64,000 bases of DNA from Pantoea sp. SOD02 (GCF_024707505.1 NZ_CP102605.1:434001-498000), one strand, 5' to 3'; positions 16,727 through 26,311 are shown, numbered from the stretch's first letter. A program made the numbers and translations. Notes: generated by a model not told the origin, from the sequence alone.

Positions 16727-17830
16727 TCACTCTTTGTTGGTAATCAGCGTGCCTTTCAGGCCGTGAGGCTCGGAACGCAGATACTGCGGTGGTGCTTTGG
16801 CCTGCGCACCCAATTCAGCGGCGGCATGCCACGGCCAGCGTGGGTCGTAAAGTACCGCGCGCGCCAGCGCGATCAAATCCGCATCACCTTCCTGCAAGGC
16901 TTGTTCTGCCTGCTTTGGCTCCGTTATCAGGCCCACACCAATCACCGGAATCTTAACCTGTTTACGGATGTCGCGGGCAAAAGGCAGCTGATAGCCGGGA
17001 CCAACGGTAATTTTCTGCTGCGGTGACAGGCCACCGCTGGAAACGTGCACGTAATCGCTGCCCGCCGCTTCGAGCTGCTGGCTAAATACAATCGACTGCT
17101 CAACATCCCAGCCACCTTCAACCCAATCCGTTGCCGAGAGGCGCACGCCAACCGCCACCGAATCCGGCAGGGCGCGGCGCACCGCGTGGAATACTTCCAG
17201 AGGGAAACGCAGACGATTTTCCAGCGAACCACCGTATTCATCCTCACGCTGGTTACTCAGCGGCGACAGGAACTGATGTAGCAAATAGCCGTGCGCGGCG
17301 TGCAGTTCAATTAACTGAATACCGAGTTTGGCTGCGCGCTGCGCGCTAGCAACAAAGGCTTGTTTCAGGCGCTCAAGGTCCTGTTTCGTCAGCGCCACCG
17401 GCGCGCGATCTTCAGAATTAAAGGCTTGCGCGGAAGGCGCAACGGTTTGCCAGCCGCCTTGTTCCAGTGACAACTGATTGCCACCGAGCCACGGTGCGGC
17501 GCAGGACGCTTTACGTCCGGCGTGACCGAGTTGAATACCAAATGGAATGTCAGAATATTGACGGATATCGTGCAGAACGCTGGCCAGCGCCGCTTCCGTT
17601 GCATCGTCCCACAAGCCTAAATCACCGGGAGAAATACGTCCGTCCGCTTCAACGGCCGTCGCCTCGATGATCAGCAAACCGGCGCCGGAAAGTGCCAGTT
17701 GCCCGAGATGAATGCGGTGCCAGGCGCTGGCTTTGCCATCCTGCGCCGAGTATTGGCACATCGGCGCGATCACGATGCGATTATCGAGCGTTAACTTACC
17801 CAGTTGCGTCGCACTAAACAGTAAACTCAT
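16727..17830 (-). CDS. Old Yellow Enzyme ene-reductase, YqjM/NamA class
   Basis: An FMN-dependent NADPH dehydrogenase that reduces activated C=C bonds of electrophilic compounds. The 367-residue TIM barrel shows the thermophilic-like/YqjM class markers: C25 in IAPMCQYSA near the flavin, the substrate-anion pair H177 and H180 in ELHAAHGYLLHQFLSP, NQREDEYGGSLENRLRFPLEV, and DLIALARAVLYDP at the C-terminal FMN phosphate site. It is monocistronic, transcribed toward the REP pair. The physiological substrate cannot be read from sequence. Confidence 0.92.
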   Translation of the reverse strand: MSLLFSATQLGKLTLDNRIVIAPMCQYSAQDGKASAWHRIHLGQLALSGAGLLIIEATAVEADGRISPGDLGLWDDATEAALASVLHDIRQYSDIPFGIQLGHAGRKASCAAPWLGGNQLSLEQGGWQTVAPSAQAFNSEDRAPVALTKQDLERLKQAFVASAQRAAKLGIQLIELHAAHGYLLHQFLSPLSNQREDEYGGSLENRLRFPLEVFHAVRRALPDSVAVGVRLSATDWVEGGWDVEQSIVFSQQLEAAGSDYVHVSSGGLSPQQKITVGPGYQLPFARDIRKQVKIPVIGVGLITEPKQAEQALQEGDADLIALARAVLYDPRWPWHAAAELGAQAKAPPQYLRSEPHGLKGTLITNKE

Positions 17831-18032
17831 TGAAACCTCATCATCAGTGGCTGAATGGCTTTAAGCTTAGGGCCAAAAGCGCATTTTGCAGAGGGCTATG
17901 AGTTTGAATGTTGTAGCAAAAAGTAAGTTAAGCGGAATGTGCCGCCGCGGCTCATTACGAGGCTGGCATCCTATTTAATGCTAATAAATCATCATTTCCA
18001 GACTTAAAAAGATAAAATATTAGCACTTCAAC

Positions 18033-19418
18033 TCAAAATGCCGCCGATCGCCAGCCGCGCGCTTTATCATTGCCGGTGCGCACCGCCAGCGAATGCGCTG
18101 CACGTTGCGAACGCGCCATCACCTCTTTTTGATTCAGCTGGGTAAACTTACCGGCGCGCAGCAGATAAACGCCATCAACAAACACATCGCTGACTTCATG
18201 GCCGAGCGCCGAGTAGACCAGTGACGAAACCGGATGATGGATCGGCGTCATCGCGGGATGCGAAGTATCGACAATCACCACATCGGCGCGTTTGCCGACT
18301 TCCAGCGAACCCACCAGATGGTCGAGGCCAATAGCACGCGCACCGTCGATGGTGGCCATCTCCAGCACTTTTTCCGCCGTCATAATAGTGGGATCGCGGT
18401 GCACGCCTTTTTGCAGCAGCGCCGCCACTTTCATCGCCTGGAAAAGATTGTGATTGTTGCTGCTGGCTGGGCCATCTGAACCTAAACCCACGGTTAAACC
18501 GGCGGCCAGCATCTCCGGAATCGGCGGCACGCCGGAGGCGAGATAGAGATTGCTGCAGGGATTGTGCGACACGCGTGTGTCGTGATGTTTGAGCGCGCGG
18601 ATGTCCCGCGAATTACACTGCACGCAATGCACCGCCAGCACATCCGGGCCGAGGAAGCCGATATCGCTGAGGAATTCGGTATCGCTGGCCTGAAAACGCA
18701 GCTGCGCCTGCTCGATCTCAAAATCGGTTTCCGCCACGTGCGTGGTGATCAACACGCCGGTTTCATTCGCCAGCTGGCGTGTGCCGCGCAGCACTTTCTC
18801 ATCCAGCGCCCAAATCATGCTCGGTGCCAGACCGACTTTTACCCGGCCATCGACTCTGTGATAACGATTAATCACTTCACGTGCATCGGCCAGCGCCTGT
18901 TCCGGCGTTTCGATCAGTTCAGCAGGAATGCCGTGCTCAGCGCCGCTGGTGAGGAAGCCGCGACACACATGACCGCGAATGCCGCTGACTTCAAAGGCTT
19001 CGATCACTTTGGCGGTTAATCCTGGCCGTGGATGCGCATACATAAAATCGACCAGCGAGGTGACGCCCGAACGCAATGATTCCATACAGCCGTGCAGCGC
19101 GGCGGCGTAAACATCCTCTTCGGTCAACGCCACGGCGCTGGGTCCGGTCATGCAGGTGAACCACTTTTTCAGCACCATGTCATCGCCAAGACCTTTCAGC
19201 AGCGTCTGGAACAGATGCGTATGGGTGTTCACCATGCCCGGCATGATGATGCGTTCGCGGCAGTTGATGATTTCCGCTTCCGGATAGCGCTGCTGCAACG
19301 CATCGCGCGTGCCGATGGCGTGAATGGTCTTATCCTCAATCAGCAAACTGGCCTGTTCCAGAATCTCGCGCTGCGGATTCATGGTGATAATCCAGCCGTC
19401 GGCCAGCAGGTAACTCAT
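18033..19418 (-). CDS. Subtype-III amidohydrolase/deaminase (SAH-, 8-oxoguanine- or triazine-deaminase-like)
   Basis: The ATG at 19418 overlaps the upstream hydrolase stop by four bases and gives 461 residues; a longer frame from 19475 is rejected. The metal site is complete: H66 and H68 in GMVNTHTHLFQTLLKG, the His of ITTHVAETD, the His of LAVHCVQC and the Asp of GLGSDGPASSNN. This pattern fits the AtzA/TrzN/MtaD/8-oxoguanine deaminase group that removes amino or other groups from purine or triazine rings. It is the last gene of the seven-gene ABC-transporter operon, so its substrate is presumably what the transporter brings in. Confidence 0.85.
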   Translation of the reverse strand: MSYLLADGWIITMNPQREILEQASLLIEDKTIHAIGTRDALQQRYPEAEIINCRERIIMPGMVNTHTHLFQTLLKGLGDDMVLKKWFTCMTGPSAVALTEEDVYAAALHGCMESLRSGVTSLVDFMYAHPRPGLTAKVIEAFEVSGIRGHVCRGFLTSGAEHGIPAELIETPEQALADAREVINRYHRVDGRVKVGLAPSMIWALDEKVLRGTRQLANETGVLITTHVAETDFEIEQAQLRFQASDTEFLSDIGFLGPDVLAVHCVQCNSRDIRALKHHDTRVSHNPCSNLYLASGVPPIPEMLAAGLTVGLGSDGPASSNNHNLFQAMKVAALLQKGVHRDPTIMTAEKVLEMATIDGARAIGLDHLVGSLEVGKRADVVIVDTSHPAMTPIHHPVSSLVYSALGHEVSDVFVDGVYLLRAGKFTQLNQKEVMARSQRAAHSLAVRTGNDKARGWRSAAF

Positions 19419-20188
19419 GATTGGCACTCCAGTTGCTGCTGTAATTCGGCGGCATTGACCACAAAACCAAAGCATTGCTGCACGTTATACAGCGTGGCAT
19501 CGCGGCAATAATCGGGCGAGGTGGTGGCGCTGCAATCTTCCAGCAGCAGGCAGTCGTAACCACGGAAGTTAGCGTCTTGCAGCGTACACAGCACGCATTG
19601 ATCGACGTTAACGCCAGCAAACAGCAGGGTGGTGACGTTGAGATTTCGCAGGATGCTATCGAGCTCGCTGTCCTGAAAACCGGACATACGGTATTTGTTG
19701 ACGCGAATGTCTTCGGCATCAGGCGTCAGTTCGTCCACTACCTCCGCCGCCCAGCTGCCGGCCTGCAACACCGGCGCGCCGGAAACCGGCAGCGGATCGC
19801 CTAATCCCACGCCATCACCGTTAGGGTTATAAACGTGCAACAAGGCGGGACTGAGATTGAGCTTATCGGCGCGGTTGCCCCAGTTGAGCCAAATCACCGG
19901 CACTTCCGCAGCGCGCAATGTCGGCAGCAACGCCTGTAACGGCGCAATCGGTGCACGCGCGGGTGTGACATCAACGCCGATATGTCCGAGCCAGCCTTCG
20001 GGATGACAGAAGTCGTTCTGCATATCAATCACCACGATAGCCGTACGCTGCAGATCAAAAATCACCGAGCGGCCGCGCGTGGTGAGCTGCACGGTGCGCG
20101 ACGCCTGCGCCGGACGTCGTGTATCAATTACGTTCGATGAAACGCGCCACTGATTATGTCGACTGCTGCCTAAAACATTTTCCGGCAT
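19415..20188 (-). CDS. Isochorismatase-family cysteine hydrolase (RutB-like amidohydrolase)
   Basis: A 257-residue cysteine hydrolase with the family triad D55 (VVIDMQNDF), K165 (VNKYRMSGF) and C198 (VNVDQCVLC). The central part (VDELTPDAEDIRVNKYRMSGFQ, LDSILRNLNVTTLLFAGV) resembles the ureidoacrylate amidohydrolase RutB, which cleaves ureido groups. The N-terminal 45 residues are an extra, unassigned extension. It overlaps the downstream amidohydrolase by four bases and follows the cupin gene by one base, so the three are probably translated together. A role in releasing ammonia and CO2 from an opened ring is inferred. Confidence 0.85.
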   Translation of the reverse strand: MPENVLGSSRHNQWRVSSNVIDTRRPAQASRTVQLTTRGRSVIFDLQRTAIVVIDMQNDFCHPEGWLGHIGVDVTPARAPIAPLQALLPTLRAAEVPVIWLNWGNRADKLNLSPALLHVYNPNGDGVGLGDPLPVSGAPVLQAGSWAAEVVDELTPDAEDIRVNKYRMSGFQDSELDSILRNLNVTTLLFAGVNVDQCVLCTLQDANFRGYDCLLLEDCSATTSPDYCRDATLYNVQQCFGFVVNAAELQQQLECQS

Positions 20189-20189
20189 A

Positions 20190-20612
20190 TCAGGCTCCCG
20201 TTAATACGCGGATATCTTCTTCATCCAGCGTGACAGGGTCACCGCTGCGAATCAGCTCCGAGAAGCCTTCATTCGGCGTCATCATCGTTAGCGTGTAGAG
20301 TTTGCTGTTACCGGTGTTACGAATCGCATGGTCGTTACCTGGATGCAGCAGCAACGAATCGCCTTTGCCAATCGCCAGTTCTTCGTCGTTGCAGCGAGCC
20401 ACGCCTTCGCCGTGCAATACATAAAAGAACTCGTGCGCGGTGGCGTGCTCATTCGGTGGCGTAGCGCCACCGACATTGAAGATTTCTACCACGAAGATGT
20501 TCTCAATGCCGTCTAACGGTTTGTCGAACAAGATGGCGAAATAGTTGCTGCTATCCGGACTGATACGGAACGCCTTAACATCCGCAAAATTGTTGAAACG
20601 AAACGATTTCAT
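20190..20612 (-). CDS. Small cupin-domain protein
   Basis: A 140-residue single-cupin protein. The two cupin motifs are visible: PPNEHATAHEFFYVLHGEGVARCND with a likely metal-binding HxxxxHEFF pattern, and LLLHPGNDHAIRNTG. The role may be catalytic or substrate sensing; small cupins of this type occur beside purine and ureide catabolism genes. It is placed between the transporter permease and the RutB-like hydrolase with almost no gap. Confidence 0.75.
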   Translation of the reverse strand: MKSFRFNNFADVKAFRISPDSSNYFAILFDKPLDGIENIFVVEIFNVGGATPPNEHATAHEFFYVLHGEGVARCNDEELAIGKGDSLLLHPGNDHAIRNTGNSKLYTLTMMTPNEGFSELIRSGDPVTLDEEDIRVLTGA

Positions 20613-20615
20613 ACG

Positions 20616-21554
20616 TTATTCCTTTCGATAAGGCTGCGTTAACGCGCCAGGTTGCAATGTGCGTCCCACCACGCCAGACATCGCCAGAATGGTGAGCAAG
20701 TAAGGCAGCGCCAGCAGCACCTGCGGCGGCAGCGTGTTTTCAAACAGCTGCAGCGACAGTTGCAGGGCGTCGGCGGCGCCAAAGATAAAGGCGGCGACCA
20801 GCGCTTTCAGCGGGCTCCAGCGACCAAAGATGACGATCGCCAGCGCGATAAAACCTTGTCCGCTGACGATGTTGTCGCGGAACAGGCCGATCTGCGCGGT
20901 GACCAGATAGCTACCCGCCAAACCGGCACCGACGCAGGAGAACAGCACGCCCCACGTACGGATCTTTAACACGTTGAGCCCGGAGGCATGCGCCGCACGC
21001 GGGTTTTCGCCCACCGCGCGCAGCGACAGGCCAAAGCGGGTGTGAAACAGACCAAAGTGCGCCAGCACCGCCAGCAACAAAGTGAGATAGAGCGGCAGCG
21101 GCTGCTGGAACAGAACCGGGCCAATAAACGGCAGCGAAGAGAGCAGCGGCACATGCCAGGGTTCGAGCATTGGGATGGTAGGCGAGGAATCGTTACCCAT
21201 TACCAGCGCGTAAATCCAGGTGGCTAATCCGGCGGCCAGGATATTAAAGACGATGCCCACCACAATCTGGCTGGCATGGGCGCGCAGGTAGAGTGCCGCC
21301 AGCACGCAGCCTACCAGCAACCCGCCAACGCCTCCGGCAATAAAGCCCAGCGCGGTCGATCCACTCTCCACCGCCATCATGTAGCTTGAAAGCGCGCCGA
21401 GCAGAATGGTGCCTTCAATGCCGATATTCAGCACGCCAGAACGCTCGGCATAAATTTCGCCCAGCGCCGCCAGTAATACCGGACCGGCAAGCCGCACCGC
21501 AGCGGCCAGCCAGCTAACGAAAAAGGCGGTATCGAGATTCATCCACAGATTCAT
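20616..21554 (-). CDS. ABC transporter permease, nucleoside/BMP type (NupQ-like)
   Basis: A 312-residue inner-membrane permease of the BPD_transp_2 (branched-chain/ribose-like) family with about nine helices and the conserved ERSGVLNIGIEGTILLGA segment that is diagnostic for nucleoside/purine BMP-type importers. It pairs with the preceding permease, which it overlaps by four bases, forming the membrane heterodimer. Confidence 0.88.
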   Translation of the reverse strand: MNLWMNLDTAFFVSWLAAAVRLAGPVLLAALGEIYAERSGVLNIGIEGTILLGALSSYMMAVESGSTALGFIAGGVGGLLVGCVLAALYLRAHASQIVVGIVFNILAAGLATWIYALVMGNDSSPTIPMLEPWHVPLLSSLPFIGPVLFQQPLPLYLTLLLAVLAHFGLFHTRFGLSLRAVGENPRAAHASGLNVLKIRTWGVLFSCVGAGLAGSYLVTAQIGLFRDNIVSGQGFIALAIVIFGRWSPLKALVAAFIFGAADALQLSLQLFENTLPPQVLLALPYLLTILAMSGVVGRTLQPGALTQPYRKE

Positions 21555-22666
21555 GATTGTTCCTCCGCCAGTTGGCGGCGCGATTTACGCCCGCCGGGCA
21601 GGTTGATGCGGTAGTAGCGCAGCAGATCGCCGGCCAGAATCAGTAACACCACCAGACTTTGCAGAATCAACACCACCGAAGTGGGCAAGCCGGTTTGGCG
21701 CTGCATCGCGCTGCCGCCGACTTCCAGCCCGCCGTAGAGAATGGCGGTCGGGATCACCAGCAGCGGATTGAGGCGCGCCAGTAAGGCCACCACCACGCCG
21801 ATAAAGCCGACGCCGCCAGAAATCCCTTCCATCAGGCGATGTTGCACACCCAATACCGCGCACAATCCTGCCAGCGCCGCCAATCCACCGCCGAGTAAAA
21901 CCGCACCCATTTGACGGCGATTGACATCCACGCCGCTGTAGCGCGCCGCACGCGGATTCAGTCCGGCGATTTTGATTTCGAAGCCAGCGGGCGTGGCGCG
22001 CATCAGCCAGAAGACGAACAGCGTGGCGACCAACGCGATGGCGATGCCCCAATGTGCGCGCATGCCGTTCATCACGAACGGCAACCAGCTCTCCACCGGC
22101 AAACGTGGTGTTTGCGGCAGATCGCCCGGCGCACGCATCGGACCGGAAACCAGATATTGCACCATGAACAGCGCGACATAGTTGGCCATCAGCGAGATCA
22201 GCACATCATTGCCGCCGAACTTCACCCGTAACGCGCCAACCCAACCGGCCCAAATCGCGCCCGCCAGGAATGCGGTAATCAGCACCATCGGCCAGTAGAG
22301 CAGCGCGGGAATCGCCCACGGCAAACCCTGCGGCGTGCCGGAAAGGGCGATCCAGCTGGCTGCTGCTGCGCCGAGTAGAAAACAGCCCTCAAAGCCGATA
22401 TAACCGAGCCCGGCGCGCCACACCACGATGGTTGCCAGCGCAATCAGCATCAGCGGTGTGGCTTGCACCAGACTGAGACCGAAGCTGCGCAGCGAGCCAA
22501 ACGCAGCGTCAAACAGGAAGCCGTAAGCGGAGAGCGGATTGCCGCCAAACGGAATAAACAGCAAACCGGCTATAATGAAAGCGGCCAGAATGCCGCAGAA
22601 ACTGGTCAGCATCAGCGCGCCAGTTGATTCGGCGGGCGCCAGACGTCGCTCAAGCAGCTTCTTCAT
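21551..22666 (-). CDS. ABC transporter permease, nucleoside/BMP type (NupP-like)
   Basis: A 371-residue permease, longer than its partner as is usual for this pair. Conserved segments are FRSFGLSLVQATPLMLIALAT-like residues at about 48-70, WRAGLGYIGFEGCFLLGA and KFGGNDVLISLMANYVAL. It starts 17 bp inside the end of the ATPase gene and overlaps the next permease by four bases. Confidence 0.88.
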   Translation of the reverse strand: MKKLLERRLAPAESTGALMLTSFCGILAAFIIAGLLFIPFGGNPLSAYGFLFDAAFGSLRSFGLSLVQATPLMLIALATIVVWRAGLGYIGFEGCFLLGAAAASWIALSGTPQGLPWAIPALLYWPMVLITAFLAGAIWAGWVGALRVKFGGNDVLISLMANYVALFMVQYLVSGPMRAPGDLPQTPRLPVESWLPFVMNGMRAHWGIAIALVATLFVFWLMRATPAGFEIKIAGLNPRAARYSGVDVNRRQMGAVLLGGGLAALAGLCAVLGVQHRLMEGISGGVGFIGVVVALLARLNPLLVIPTAILYGGLEVGGSAMQRQTGLPTSVVLILQSLVVLLILAGDLLRYYRINLPGGRKSRRQLAEEQS

Positions 22667-24203
22667 GATTGCCTCCGGTTTTTTTCAGGTGCGCGCCTGC
22701 CATCAGTTCGCCGAGGCGTTCTGGCGTGGCGTCGGCAGCATCCAATTCACCGGCGATCTGGCCGCTGTACATCACCGCGATGCGATCGGAGAGGTTGATG
22801 ATCTCCTCCAGCTCGGCGGAGATCATCAGAATGGCGCAGCCGCGATCGCGTGCAGCCATCAAACCTTGCCACACGCTCTCAATCGCGCCGACATCCAGCC
22901 CGCGCGTTGGTTGTTCAACCACCAGTAAGCAGGGATTGCTGGCGACTTCGCGGCCCAGAATCAGCTTCTGCAGATTACCGCCGGAGAGTTTTCCGGCTTC
23001 AAAATCAGCATCCGGCGTGCGTACCGCAAAGCGGGCGATGATGTCGCGCGCATGCTGGCTGATGCGCTGACGGTCCAGCAGCCACCCGCCCGCGCGGGTA
23101 AAGGTGCGCTGGCGGCCGAGCATGGCGTTATCGGTAATCGATAAATCGGTCACCGAACCGACGCCGCGCCGATCTGCCGGGATAAAGCTGATACCTTTAT
23201 GGCGGCGCGTAGCGGGGGAATCGTCGCTGATATCTTCGCCATTCAGCAGAATGCGACCGGCTTCCAGTTCACGCAGGTTAAGCAGCGCTTCCGCCAGCTC
23301 CGATTGGCCGTTACCTTCGACACCGGCAATGCCAAGGATTTCTCCGGCGGCAACGTTGAGCGAAACGCGCCAGATTTTTTGCTGTCCGCTGGCATCACGC
23401 ACCGCAATGCTATCCACCTGCAACACTGTTTTGCCCGGCTGACACGGCGTTTTCTCCACGCGCAGCTCCACATCGCGCCCCACCATACGGCGCGCCAAAT
23501 CGCGTTCCGAGGTGTCTTTAATGTCCACCGAATCGACCATTTTTCCGCCGCGCATCACCGAAACGTGATGGGCAATCGCCATGATTTCATACAGTTTGTG
23601 AGTGACGATCACCACCGAACGGCCTTCCGCGCACAGCGATTTCAAAGTAGCGAACAAGCCAGCTTTCTCCTGCGGCGTCAGCACCGCCGTCGGTTCGTCG
23701 AGAATCAGCACCTGCGCATCACGATAAAGCAGCTTGAGGATCTCCACGCGCTGCTGCACGCCAATCGGCAGATGCTGCACTTTCGCCCAGGGATCGATCG
23801 CTAACCCATGTTTATCCGACAGCGCCTGCAAACGCGCCGCTGCTGCGGGCAAATTGAGCACGCCGCTGGCGCTCTCTTTCAGACCCAGCACCACGTTTTC
23901 CACAACGCTCATTGGCTGCACCAGCATAAATTCCTGATGCACCATGCCAATGCCGCAGGCGATGGCATCGCTGGGATCGCGAAAACGCTGCGCTTTGCCA
24001 TCCACCACAATGCTGCCTTCATCGGCCTGATACAGGCCGTAAAGGATTTGCATCAGCGTGCTTTTGCCCGCGCCGTTTTCACCCAGCAGCGCGTGGATTT
24101 CACCGGCTTTGATGCTGAGCGAGACGTCGTCATTGGCCACCACGCGCGCAAAGCGTTTGGTGATGTTGTTTAGCGCGACGCGGATGTTTGCTGTTGCTGT
24201 CAT
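22650..24203 (-). CDS. ABC transporter ATPase with two nucleotide-binding domains (NupO/RbsA-like)
   Basis: A 517-residue protein with two ABC cassettes, as in ribose, galactose and nucleoside importers. The first has Walker A GENGAGKST, the Q-loop region MVHQEFMLVQPMSVVENV and Walker B QVLILDEPTAVLTPQE. The second carries GVEGNGQSELAEAL in place of a canonical Walker A, signature KLSGGNLQKLILGRE and LVVEQPTRGLDVGAIE. A degenerate second Walker A is normal in this family. It lies between the binding protein and the two permeases. Confidence 0.92.
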   Translation of the reverse strand: MTATANIRVALNNITKRFARVVANDDVSLSIKAGEIHALLGENGAGKSTLMQILYGLYQADEGSIVVDGKAQRFRDPSDAIACGIGMVHQEFMLVQPMSVVENVVLGLKESASGVLNLPAAAARLQALSDKHGLAIDPWAKVQHLPIGVQQRVEILKLLYRDAQVLILDEPTAVLTPQEKAGLFATLKSLCAEGRSVVIVTHKLYEIMAIAHHVSVMRGGKMVDSVDIKDTSERDLARRMVGRDVELRVEKTPCQPGKTVLQVDSIAVRDASGQQKIWRVSLNVAAGEILGIAGVEGNGQSELAEALLNLRELEAGRILLNGEDISDDSPATRRHKGISFIPADRRGVGSVTDLSITDNAMLGRQRTFTRAGGWLLDRQRISQHARDIIARFAVRTPDADFEAGKLSGGNLQKLILGREVASNPCLLVVEQPTRGLDVGAIESVWQGLMAARDRGCAILMISAELEEIINLSDRIAVMYSGQIAGELDAADATPERLGELMAGAHLKKTGGNHEEAA

Positions 24204-24208
24204 GATGA

Positions 24209-25219
24209 TTAAACCGTTGGCTTCAGCGCGCCGCTGTCAAGCTGCTGCCAGATCTGCTGGAAGCTCGCCCACGCGCTGGCGCTGACCAGTTTGGCGTTGT
24301 AGTGCTCGCTACCATTGACCACCGACCAGGCTTTGCCGACGGTGGGATGCCATTCGTCGCCGCCTTTGAAGGTTTTATTCGCTACCGATTCACCAACCTG
24401 TTCCACCATCCAATCAAGGTTCTGGCGGAAGCTGCAGGCGACGTAATCGGGCGCCACATCACGTTGATCGACATAACAGCCGATGGCTTTGACTTTCGCC
24501 GCTGCCGCGCCTTGCATCGCGCCGAGACCGGTGACGTCAGCTGCATGCCAAATCACATCCGCGCCGTTACCAATCATGGTAGTGGCGGCTTCACGGCCTT
24601 TGGCGGCGTTGTCATAATCGCCGGTGACAACGCCCATGCCTTTAATGCCCGGACGGGTTTTCTCTGCGGCCTGAATAAAAGCACGCATCATCGCCTGCTG
24701 CGTAGGGTTATCGCCGCCGCCGACAAAGCCAACCGCTTTGCCTTTTTCTGAGATCAGCGCCGCCAGCGCACCGGCGGCATACGCGCCTTGCAGATAGGCG
24801 AGGTTGACGTATTCGACGTTGCCCGGTGATTTCTCGCCTGGCTTGAAGGTGGAGGCGAAGAAGTAAGTGTCAGGATATTCCGGCGCGATTTCGGCAAACG
24901 CTGAACCGTATTCAAAGCTGTGGCCGATGATCAGCGTGTAACCATCATCAGCGTAGCCACGAATGGTTTGGTCCATCTGCGCCTGCGAAACACTTTCGCT
25001 GTGCGCCACGGTGAAACCGGCTTTTTGCAGGCTCTGTAATCCGGCATACGCCAGCGAACTCCAGCCGCCATCGGCAACCGAGCCGGGCAACAGCAAGGCG
25101 ATTTTTATGGTGTTATTCGCCGCCATCGCTTTACGCGACAACATCGGTGCCAGCGCGGGTAACAACAGCGCGCCAGCCACTAACTTCGCAAACTTTCTGC
25201 GGGATACGTCTGCCATCAT
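24209..25219 (-). CDS. BMP-family (PnrA-like) substrate-binding lipoprotein/Tat protein
   Basis: A 336-residue periplasmic binding protein of the basic membrane protein (BMP/PnrA) family, which binds nucleosides and purines. The N-terminus has a twin-arginine-like leader (SRRKFAKLVAGALLLPALAP, ending AMA). Family segments include IALLLPGSVADGGWSSLAYAG, YTLIIGHSFEYGSAFAEIAPEYPD, YLQGAYAAGALAA and GADVIWHAADVTG. Two adjacent ATGs follow AGGAGA; the first is used here. It is the first gene of the operon and its promoter faces the divergent LysR gene. Confidence 0.88.
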   Translation of the reverse strand: MMADVSRRKFAKLVAGALLLPALAPMLSRKAMAANNTIKIALLLPGSVADGGWSSLAYAGLQSLQKAGFTVAHSESVSQAQMDQTIRGYADDGYTLIIGHSFEYGSAFAEIAPEYPDTYFFASTFKPGEKSPGNVEYVNLAYLQGAYAAGALAALISEKGKAVGFVGGGDNPTQQAMMRAFIQAAEKTRPGIKGMGVVTGDYDNAAKGREAATTMIGNGADVIWHAADVTGLGAMQGAAAAKVKAIGCYVDQRDVAPDYVACSFRQNLDWMVEQVGESVANKTFKGGDEWHPTVGKAWSVVNGSEHYNAKLVSASAWASFQQIWQQLDSGALKPTV

Positions 25220-25296
25220 GTGTTCTCCTGGTGTGGTTTTGATGTATTAATCACCGGAAGAGCATTATCTTAAAAGCATCATTTTTAGCACTTACC

Positions 25297-25313
25297 GATG
25301 CCTAAAAGGCAAC
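25297..25313. promoter_or_regulatory. Shared motif GATGCCTAAAAGGCAAC in the LysR/BMP divergent region
   Basis: The core ATGCCTAAAAGGCAAC recurs with one mismatch, inverted, at 27194-27210 before the creatininase-family gene. It contains GCCTAAAAGGC, a near-palindrome. A related TTTTTAGCA lies 14 bp to its left. It is a good candidate operator for the LysR regulator that starts 12 bp downstream. Confidence 0.5.
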
Positions 25314-25324
25314 GTAGGGGAAAT

Positions 25325-26224
25325 ATGCTGCAACATCGTTTATTTGTGTATATCGATCAGGTGGCGCGCAGCGGTTCGATTCGTAAAGCGGCGGAGCGTC
25401 TGCACATCTCGGCTTCGGCGATTAACCGCCAGCTGATTGCGCTGGAAGAAGAGCTCGGCACGCCGCTGTTTCAGCGCTTGCCGCGAAAAATGATTCTTAC
25501 CGCCGCCGGTGAAGCGCTGATTCATCATGTGCGCCAAAGCTTTAAAGAGATTGAAATTGCGCAGATGAAAATCGAGGAGCTGAAAGGGCTGCGGCGCGGT
25601 GAAGTGACGGTGGCGATGATGAGTGGATTAGCGGCGAACCTGATTCCGCGTGTGGCCTCGGAGTTTCGCCGCGCCAATCCGCGCGTGAAATTACTGCTGC
25701 AACAGCTCACCACCGGTGAGAACATCACAAACGCGGTGGCAAGCGGCGACGCCGATTTGGGGATTGGTTTTGATTTCGAGCTGCAGCCAGTGCATCGCAA
25801 CATTGCCAGCGTGCCGGTGCGATTGGGTGCCGTGGTGGGAGCGGGGCATCCGCTGGCGGAGAAATCCAGCTTACGTTTGAGTGATTGCTTGCCTTATCCG
25901 GTGGTGATTGCCGACAAATCGATGGTGATTCGGCCTTACCTGAATGAAGTGTTCGCACGTGCCTCGATCAATCTGCAACCGGTGATTGAAACCAACTCGA
26001 TCGAGGTGATGCGCCAGTCGGCGATGATGGATCAAACCCTGACGTTTCTCACGCCGATTGATATTGAGTCCGACCAGCGCAGCGGGCGGTTAATCTATAT
26101 TCCGGTGCGCGAACTGGCGCAGCACACGCAAACGCTGATGTTGATCGGCCACGATCGCGGCACCAGCGCGATTGGTAGCGTGTTCGCCGAAACCATTAAA
26201 GGGATGATGTCGGAATTGCGTTGA
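25325..26224 (+). CDS. LysR-family regulator of cassette A
   Basis: A 299-residue LysR protein with an N-terminal helix-turn-helix (SIRKAAERLHISASAINRQLIALEEELGTPLFQR) and a periplasmic-binding-protein-like effector domain. The ATG at 25325 follows AGGGGA and is preferred to an ATG at 25298, which lies inside the putative operator. It is transcribed away from the BMP transporter operon and toward the creatininase-family gene, and both of those promoters share a motif. It probably senses the transported compound or a breakdown product. Confidence 0.92.
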   Translation: MLQHRLFVYIDQVARSGSIRKAAERLHISASAINRQLIALEEELGTPLFQRLPRKMILTAAGEALIHHVRQSFKEIEIAQMKIEELKGLRRGEVTVAMMSGLAANLIPRVASEFRRANPRVKLLLQQLTTGENITNAVASGDADLGIGFDFELQPVHRNIASVPVRLGAVVGAGHPLAEKSSLRLSDCLPYPVVIADKSMVIRPYLNEVFARASINLQPVIETNSIEVMRQSAMMDQTLTFLTPIDIESDQRSGRLIYIPVRELAQHTQTLMLIGHDRGTSAIGSVFAETIKGMMSELR

Positions 26225-26231
26225 TCGCTGG

Positions 26232-26311
26232 GGCGCCATAAATGGCAACGTTGTGGGTTTTGTAGGGTGCGCATTCATGCGCACCTGGTCGCCATAAATG
26301 GCGACCCTACG
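26232..26311. repeat. REP cluster: degenerate A, family B and family A units
   Basis: Units lie at 26232-26250 (degenerate A), 26262-26285 (family B, GTAGGG head) and 26287-26311 (family A, ending CCCTACG). The last unit contains the TAG stop codon of the creatininase-family gene on the minus strand, so the element reaches into the reading frame. Confidence 0.88.

Noticed and set aside
19419..19475. N-terminal extension of the amidohydrolase
   Set aside because: It overlaps the upstream hydrolase gene; the four-base ATGA overlap at 19415-19418 is the normal coupled start.
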